From positions 1-51,441 of the IMG/VR virus record IMGVR_UViG_3300003323_000779: a stretch of DNA of 51,441 nucleotides. One strand, 5' to 3'. The position numbers and the translations under genes are program-made. The stretch is from a virus. Shown here one piece after another: positions 46,553-51,441 of this stretch. A model generated the notes under the pieces. It did no database searches. It saw nothing but the letters and a program-made list of their open reading frames with translations, and was not told the DNA's origin. Position 1 is the first letter of the stretch; every line of letters starts with the position of its first letter.

Positions 46553-47662
46553 ATGGGAGAAGGAAAGATCTCGAACCGCATTGATGCGATCGATGCTCTA
46601 CGCGGGCTGGCGTGTGTCTGGGTACTTTTGCTCCACGCCTCGATTGAACTCAAGGGCTTCGGTGATAGAAGCATCCTGGATGCGATCGCATCCGTCGCGG
46701 TGCTGCCGGGCTACCTGGGAGTCAATCTGTTCCTGGTGCTGAGTGGCTTTTGCCTGTACTACCCGCTGGCCCGGACAGGAGAGATGACCGTCAACTATGG
46801 CGCTTTCATGGCACGCCGGTTTCGTCGGATCAATCCCCCCCACTATCTCGTTCTGGCGATATGCCTTTTGCTCTGTTGGGTCCCCGGATTCGCGCGTCTC
46901 AACCGGCCAGAGCACTGGTACGATCCCCTTCTCCATCTCCTACTGCTGAACAATCTCACGCCGTCGACAATCTCCTCGATCAATCCTGCGTTCTGGTCGC
47001 TGGCACTGGAGTGGCAGCTTTACCTCGTGTTCCCCGTGTTCCTGTGGCTGCTCCGGCGTGGCGGCGTGCGCTACCTGCTCATCGCTACGCTCCTGGTCTC
47101 GCTGCTGGCCCAGGTCTCGGCATTTGCCTATCTGGTGCAGCATCGATCGTCGGATGCTCTCGCGTCGGTACTGCTGCTGTCATTACCATCCCGCTGCTTT
47201 GAGTTCGCGGCGGGAATGGTGGCCGCGGATTGTGTCGCACGGGGAAAGATGCCACGCTTTGCCGGTGTGGCCGCCGCGCTGGCCGCCGTGACGATGTTCT
47301 CCATCATCCCAGCATCGCGCCCAGCCGATCGGCAATTTGAGGTGGACGTATATCCCTTCTCTGCCGTAGTCTTTGCCTGGCTCGTCGCCTGGGCCGCAAT
47401 GCTTCCACGAGAGATCTGCAAGTCAGGACCGGGCCGCGTCGCTGCCGTGGTGGGCGAGCGCTCGTATAGCATCTATCTGGTCCATTACCCGGTGATCCTG
47501 GCGATCCTCCCGGTCCTGCACCTGTTGCATCTCCCGTCGCCGTTTCCGCTGGCCATAGTGCTCGCTGCGAGTATCGGCGTGGGCGCACTGATATATCTCC
47601 TGGTCGAGCGCCCTTTCCTGAAGCATCGGATCAGAACGGAGCTGGCGGTACCGGGTAGGTAA
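46553..47662 (+). CDS. Acyltransferase 3 family membrane protein (surface sugar O-acetylation)
   Basis: A 369-residue polytopic membrane protein of the OafA/NodX group that moves acetyl groups across the membrane to cell-surface sugars. It has about ten hydrophobic segments and the family's motifs: RIDAIDALRGLACVWVLLLH at the start (catalytic-site R and H), GVNLFLVLSGFCL, MARRFRRINPPHYLVL and a C-terminal LVERPF. It is on the plus strand, opposite to all tail genes around it, and its end overlaps the tail-hub gene's end by 32 bases. This position is typical of a moron that alters the host receptor in the lysogen. Confidence 0.92.
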   Translation: MGEGKISNRIDAIDALRGLACVWVLLLHASIELKGFGDRSILDAIASVAVLPGYLGVNLFLVLSGFCLYYPLARTGEMTVNYGAFMARRFRRINPPHYLVLAICLLLCWVPGFARLNRPEHWYDPLLHLLLLNNLTPSTISSINPAFWSLALEWQLYLVFPVFLWLLRRGGVRYLLIATLLVSLLAQVSAFAYLVQHRSSDALASVLLLSLPSRCFEFAAGMVAADCVARGKMPRFAGVAAALAAVTMFSIIPASRPADRQFEVDVYPFSAVVFAWLVAWAAMLPREICKSGPGRVAAVVGERSYSIYLVHYPVILAILPVLHLLHLPSPFPLAIVLAASIGVGALIYLLVERPFLKHRIRTELAVPGR

Positions 47663-50600
47663 AGGAGTTGTGTACTACGGCCAGCCCGCGCACGATGCAG
47701 CTATCGTGAACCGAGGAGTGGTTATCGTTGCCTGTGCTGATCAGCGCATTGGTTGGCATCGCTCCATTGAAAATGGTGAACAGGGAGCCGAGTTCCCCGG
47801 CAGTTGCTCCGGAGCCGCCCAATGGTATCCAGCTATAGCCGTCCGTGCTGGCGTAGACCCACACTCCGGCATCGCTCGATATTGCCATACGGAGCCAAAT
47901 GGTGGTGTGGAAATAGGTGGCCGCAAACAATCCGCCTACGGAGTTGATGGTGGCCACGCTGGTCCAGTCCCCCTGGTAGGTGATTCCGAAAAAATCCCCG
48001 TTCAGGTTTAGCGGGATCAGGCACGCATGATCGATCGCACCTCCGGTCATCGTGCAGCATCCGAACGAAAATCGCTCGTACCAGTTGCCCGTTGTTCCCC
48101 ACGATGGCCAATCGACTTTGTAAATGAACTCACGGGAGTGGATTCCTATGCTGCTCATCGTCGGCCCGACATAGGAGCTGTCGCTGGATTGGGCGCTGGA
48201 GGAGTCCGGAGCCACCGTGATCGTGCCATCCATGTTGTCTGTGATCGTGCTCCCATGTGCGTACAGGTTCGTCCATCCGGCTGTCGGTGTGACCGGTCTG
48301 GTGATCCCGTAGACCTTGCCACCGAGGGTTATATAGCCGTCGTTGCCATTGCTGGTGATCCCGGTCCCGACGATAAGGCGACCGTTGATTCCATCATCCG
48401 AAACGTAGAAAGGACCGTCGCCCATCGCTCCAGGAGCCAGTGCTGCCATCTGCGCGCTAGTCTTTGCCGTGAGTGCAGATCCGGTACCGCCGCCGCCCGT
48501 TGGTGCAGCCGGTTTCCACTTCCCTGCGGTGGCATCGTAAGTGAGCACGTCGCCATCACTGGGCGCGGTGGTATCGATCGGCGTCCCGAGTAAGCCGGTG
48601 ACCTGGGGAGCATCCGCAGTACCACCGAGATCCTCGGCGAGTTGAATGATACCCTCGGCGGTTGTGGAAGCTGGAGGCGTCGGCGTGGAGGTCCCGACGC
48701 CAGCCGCGAGCGATACCCCTCCCCCACCGGTCGATATTCCGGTACCGGAAACTTTCTGAGCATTCGCCAACCGCGCGGCCAGCGTTGGCTCTGGTTCGCC
48801 CAGCGTCACCGAGAGCGAGATCCCGCCCCCGGACGCGGTGAAGACGACCTCGGCAATGTAATCCGCGATCGACTCATCCAGATCTGTCACCTGGAACCGG
48901 CCAACAACGAGCGGGGAAACATTGCTGCAGGTGGCGCTCTCTTCGGAGATCTCGACAGATGGCTTGTCCTGGCCAACTGCGTACACATCGAAGAAGGCTT
49001 TCATAAACGCTTCGGCGATCGGGTCCCACACCAGAATATCTGTGTTCGTGACTACATCCTCGAAAACCCCGCGATCGGTCTGCGAAGTGTAGGCCGGGCT
49101 TCCCACGTCGCAGACATCCTGCGCGTCAACGATCCTCTCAAAGACATCCGCTTCTGCCCAGTTGTCGAAAACAGCCGGATCTCCCGCTGCCTCACTCCTC
49201 ACACCCGCTGCATCCAGCAGGAGTGCGCCATCGCCCAGCAGACAGAAACGATAGTCCATGAATACCGCGCCGGTTGGGGCTTGGACGATGCCACCGGCGA
49301 ACTCCCACGAAATTGGAGATGCGATCGCGTCCTGGACGATGTAATCCTCCGAGGCGAAATGATACCAGCGGTTATTGTCACCAACGACGTTGCCCTGCTG
49401 GTCGTACCAACCATACCTTATGGCCGTCTTTGGTGTGGTCGTCTCTCCTGGTGCCGAGCAGCGCCAGATCCCGACCGCGTAGCGCCCTCCAGCGACGACG
49501 GGAACCTTGTTCTGGTTCTCGATCCGCAGCTCGATACCGTTGCTGCTGAAAGGATCGGTACCGCTCGCTGTGCCACGAAGGAGCACGCAATAGCGCCCCT
49601 GAAGACCCGGCGAGTAGATCCAATTCAGCTCCTCGATATGGGAGGAACCGTTTGCCTTGAACACCCAGCCCGGCTGTACGACGTTCTCCGTATCGTAGAG
49701 ATAGGCATCATCCAGGTAAACGTTCGAAACGTATGTGGTGCAGGTGTAGCTCACCGAGTAGCCCGTCGCGCCGGTCGGAGCCGTGGTGGTCGTCTCGAAA
49801 AACTGCCAGTCTGCAGAGGCGGGGGTGAGTGTCCAGGTGATAGCAGATCCGATATGAGTACCGTCTGCCTGCGTCCACTGCAGTGATCCGGTGATGACCG
49901 TGCCAGCGCTCCCGGATGCGATCCGCACCCATGCTCCGACCTTGTAGAGATGCCCTACGTTGACCGGCAATAACGTATCGAACCAATCCTGCGAAAGGAC
50001 ATCGCCGGAGTGGGAGAAGAACACCGAGTATTGCCCTGATCGGCTCGCGGCATCGGTGATCATATCCACGAAGCCAATAGCCGGGGTGCGAACCCAGTCC
50101 GGCGACGGGAAGCTCGTTTCGAAGTCGGGATCGCTGAAGTAGTTGGCCGAGGGAGACAGATCGTTGCTCACCACATCGGCAGGAACCTGTGGCCATTCAA
50201 AACCCGTGTTCGCCTTGTCGCCGGATTGTACGACCTGAGCGAGAAGATTGGGATAACGCAACTTCCCTCCCCGTAATGGCCGCGCGCGATTGATGATCTT
50301 CGAAGAGTCACGGGTGTGCTTTAGGACCTTGACCGTATCGCCGACCGGCACCGAATAGGAGACGCTCTCCGTCCGTGCTCGGAATCGGTATATCAGTAGG
50401 CCAGTCCCCTCCTCGATCTCCCAACCATGGGTGATCAAGCCCGTGGCCTTGTCGGCCAGATTATCCAGCGACTCGCGCGGAGTGCCGTCCACCAGGTCGA
50501 GCACCTCCAACTCCACGCCGGTGTCCTCGATCCGCGTCTCATACGTTTTCCCGGTGCGATCCGCGTAGATCTCCAGGATGCGGGTAGCGAAAACCGAAAG

Positions 50601-50960
50601 ATCCGCCCCTCCGGAGTGGATGATCCGCTCCGTGATGCGGTAGTGGTTCATGCGCTCGATCTCTCCGTAGCAGTTGATCGACCACGTTTCCGTCTGGTCA
50701 AGTGTGCGATCCGGGATGGAAATATATCCTACCCACCGGGGATTGTCCTCGCCGAAGACATAGATCTCTATAGTGTCTCCATCCACAATTGGAAGCGAGG
50801 ATTGCTCGAACGGCGCTGCGAGCGGAATGGTAGCCGAAAGCATCCCGCCACGGTCTGAATCAGTCCAGGAGACGCCATCCGAAATGAGATCAGGATCGAC
50901 GTTTCGGGGCGTGCCATCCGGAGCGTAAACGAGGATTTCCAGGAGATCAGGGGTTGCCAT
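47631..50960 (-). CDS. Tail hub / tip protein with carbohydrate-binding modules
   Basis: An 1109-residue protein following the Dit-like gene, the place of the tail-associated lysin/hub (Tal) protein. Residues 1-250 look like the hub domain (LLEILVYAPDGTPRNVDPD, TETWSINCYGEIERMNHYRI). About 270-440 and 440-610 read as two beta-sandwich sugar-binding modules (SPSANYFSDPDFETSFPSPD; SHIEELNWIYSPGLQG). About 760-800 contains a fibre hinge motif (GIIQLAEDLGGTADAPQVTG), and the last 250 residues a C-terminal head ending YPVPPAPF. It probably binds the host surface. A long tail-fibre label is the alternative. Confidence 0.75.
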   Translation of the reverse strand: MATPDLLEILVYAPDGTPRNVDPDLISDGVSWTDSDRGGMLSATIPLAAPFEQSSLPIVDGDTIEIYVFGEDNPRWVGYISIPDRTLDQTETWSINCYGEIERMNHYRITERIIHSGGADLSVFATRILEIYADRTGKTYETRIEDTGVELEVLDLVDGTPRESLDNLADKATGLITHGWEIEEGTGLLIYRFRARTESVSYSVPVGDTVKVLKHTRDSSKIINRARPLRGGKLRYPNLLAQVVQSGDKANTGFEWPQVPADVVSNDLSPSANYFSDPDFETSFPSPDWVRTPAIGFVDMITDAASRSGQYSVFFSHSGDVLSQDWFDTLLPVNVGHLYKVGAWVRIASGSAGTVITGSLQWTQADGTHIGSAITWTLTPASADWQFFETTTTAPTGATGYSVSYTCTTYVSNVYLDDAYLYDTENVVQPGWVFKANGSSHIEELNWIYSPGLQGRYCVLLRGTASGTDPFSSNGIELRIENQNKVPVVAGGRYAVGIWRCSAPGETTTPKTAIRYGWYDQQGNVVGDNNRWYHFASEDYIVQDAIASPISWEFAGGIVQAPTGAVFMDYRFCLLGDGALLLDAAGVRSEAAGDPAVFDNWAEADVFERIVDAQDVCDVGSPAYTSQTDRGVFEDVVTNTDILVWDPIAEAFMKAFFDVYAVGQDKPSVEISEESATCSNVSPLVVGRFQVTDLDESIADYIAEVVFTASGGGISLSVTLGEPEPTLAARLANAQKVSGTGISTGGGGVSLAAGVGTSTPTPPASTTAEGIIQLAEDLGGTADAPQVTGLLGTPIDTTAPSDGDVLTYDATAGKWKPAAPTGGGGTGSALTAKTSAQMAALAPGAMGDGPFYVSDDGINGRLIVGTGITSNGNDGYITLGGKVYGITRPVTPTAGWTNLYAHGSTITDNMDGTITVAPDSSSAQSSDSSYVGPTMSSIGIHSREFIYKVDWPSWGTTGNWYERFSFGCCTMTGGAIDHACLIPLNLNGDFFGITYQGDWTSVATINSVGGLFAATYFHTTIWLRMAISSDAGVWVYASTDGYSWIPLGGSGATAGELGSLFTIFNGAMPTNALISTGNDNHSSVHDSCIVRGLAVVHNSFTYPVPPAPF

Positions 50961-50970
50961 GGGAAGGAAT

Positions 50971-51014
50971 GTACGACTGTTCGAACATCCGTATATTCGG
51001 ATATACGATCATCG
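50971..51014. repeat. CG-phased palindromic repeat, locus 9
   Basis: Lies between the hub gene start and the end of the Dit-like gene, and supplies that gene's stop codon (TGA at 51011-51009). It contains GTTCGAAC and CGTATATTCGGATATACG. Confidence 0.85.
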
Positions 51015-51441
51015 GAATCGGGGCAGATAGGAGACGGCCAGAGATGCGATGGTGGCTGTGCCGCCCCTCGTGAGAGTGATAGTGTTGGAGACGCCGCACT
51101 GCACCTTTGGGATGCGACGATCAAAGAGCCCGGGGACGATGGTGCCGTTCAGTTTCGCGGTAAAAGTGTCGCGGTCCAGAACAATTACATCTCCCCCACT
51201 AAAGTCCGATGAATCCGGCTTTTTCACAATGCAGGTTTCGCCGGTGGTCGTATTTATTAGTGTCAACGGGCCGGAGCCGCCCGCGTTGATCGTGATCGTC
51301 CAGGTCGGCAGCGCCATCGCTCCGGCGTCCCCTGGTGCGGTGAATGTTCCGCCAGTGGACGACAGAGCGGGAGTATCCGCCGTCGTCCCGAATGCTTCAG
51401 GATACTCGCTCGCCTTGAAAGTGAGCGAGAGGACCGCATAG
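51009..51441 (-). CDS. Distal tail (Dit-like) protein, C-terminal part (with redundant overlap)
   Basis: Continues the gene that starts at 579. Positions 51198-51441 repeat its codons already present at 1-244; the unique part is 51009-51197 (62 codons plus stop). The C-terminal domain is beta-rich (GDVIVLDRDTFTAKLNG, NTITLTRGGTATIASL) as in Dit proteins. An ATG at 51317 (MALPTW) is internal and not the true start. Confidence 0.75.
   Translation of the reverse strand, partial: YAVLSLTFKASEYPEAFGTTADTPALSSTGGTFTAPGDAGAMALPTWTITINAGGSGPLTLINTTTGETCIVKKPDSSDFSGGDVIVLDRDTFTAKLNGTIVPGLFDRRIPKVQCGVSNTITLTRGGTATIASLAVSYLPRFR
51198..51441. repeat. Terminal redundancy, copy 2 (circular overlap)
   Basis: Identical to positions 1-244. 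Together the two copies show that the window is one circle plus a 244-base overlap. Confidence 0.95.

Noticed and set aside
5056-51014. CG-phased repeats as a CRISPR array
   Set aside because: The copies are scattered singly over the genome, differ in length, and have no regular spacers or cas genes.
1-51441. tRNA or other RNA genes
   Set aside because: I saw no cloverleaf with conserved TPsiC and D-arm sequence in the gaps; a covariance-model scan would be needed to exclude them fully.

Overview
The window is essentially a complete temperate siphovirus genome (or an excised/circular prophage) of about 51.2 kb. The first 244 bases are repeated exactly at the end (1-244 = 51198-51441) inside one gene whose reading frame runs straight across the join, so the molecule is a circle (unit length 51,197 bp) cut at an arbitrary point, or a circularly permuted phage genome. 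The DNA is GC-rich, with compact, overlapping operons. The head proteins combine lambda-like (gpE capsid, gpD decoration) and Mu/SPP1-like (DUF935-type portal, MuF-type minor head protein) families. The host cannot be named from the sequence; GCGATCGC octamers and a peculiar family of CG-phased palindromic repeats may be host signatures.

Layout. (1) Late operon, minus strand, reading from about 19.74 kb down through position 1 and on from 51.4 kb down to 40.4 kb: a sigma-70 type promoter; two unknown proteins; a phage sigma factor; two small membrane proteins; a zinc-ribbon protein; an HExxH metallopeptidase; terminase small and large subunits; portal; MuF-like protein; protease with a nested scaffold; gpD; gpE; connector and head-tail joining proteins; tail terminator; two related tail-tube proteins; tail chaperones gpG/gpGT with a -1 frameshift site; tape measure; Dit-like protein across the join; tail hub/fibre; beta-helix tail spike; holin; two nucleases; GH108-type endolysin; terminators at 40.1-40.3 kb. 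A plus-strand acyltransferase (46.6-47.7 kb) is inserted in this operon and looks like a lysogenic-conversion gene. (2) 19.8-21.8 kb: an HTH protein, the tyrosine integrase (plus strand) and several palindromic repeats. (3) Early operon, minus strand, 32.4 to 21.8 kb: about twenty small genes, mostly of unknown function, ending in a replication initiator with a C-terminal DnaA domain-I-like module and a row of iterons inside its gene (probable origin), then an HTH protein. (4) Lysis/lysogeny switch at 32.5-33.45 kb: divergent Cro-like and repressor-like genes with three copies of an operator. (5) 33.4-36.6 kb, minus strand: several small genes including a ParB-like protein, a Mu Gam-like DNA-end protector, a GIY-YIG-like nuclease and a SWIM-finger protein. 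(6) 36.7-40.1 kb, plus strand: six genes of mostly unknown function under a strong, apparently leaderless promoter with palindromic operators; the best candidate for an undescribed accessory system.

How it fits together: the repressor binds the three operators to hold the early operon off; on induction the early genes replicate the circle from the iteron region using host polymerases; the phage sigma factor, encoded near the head of the late operon, may sustain late transcription; the head, tail and lysis genes follow in the usual order. Points worth checking first are the CG-phased palindrome family, the iteron origin, the poly-A overlap between portal and MuF genes, the tape-measure tail motif copied onto a small membrane protein, and the 36.7-40.1 kb operon.
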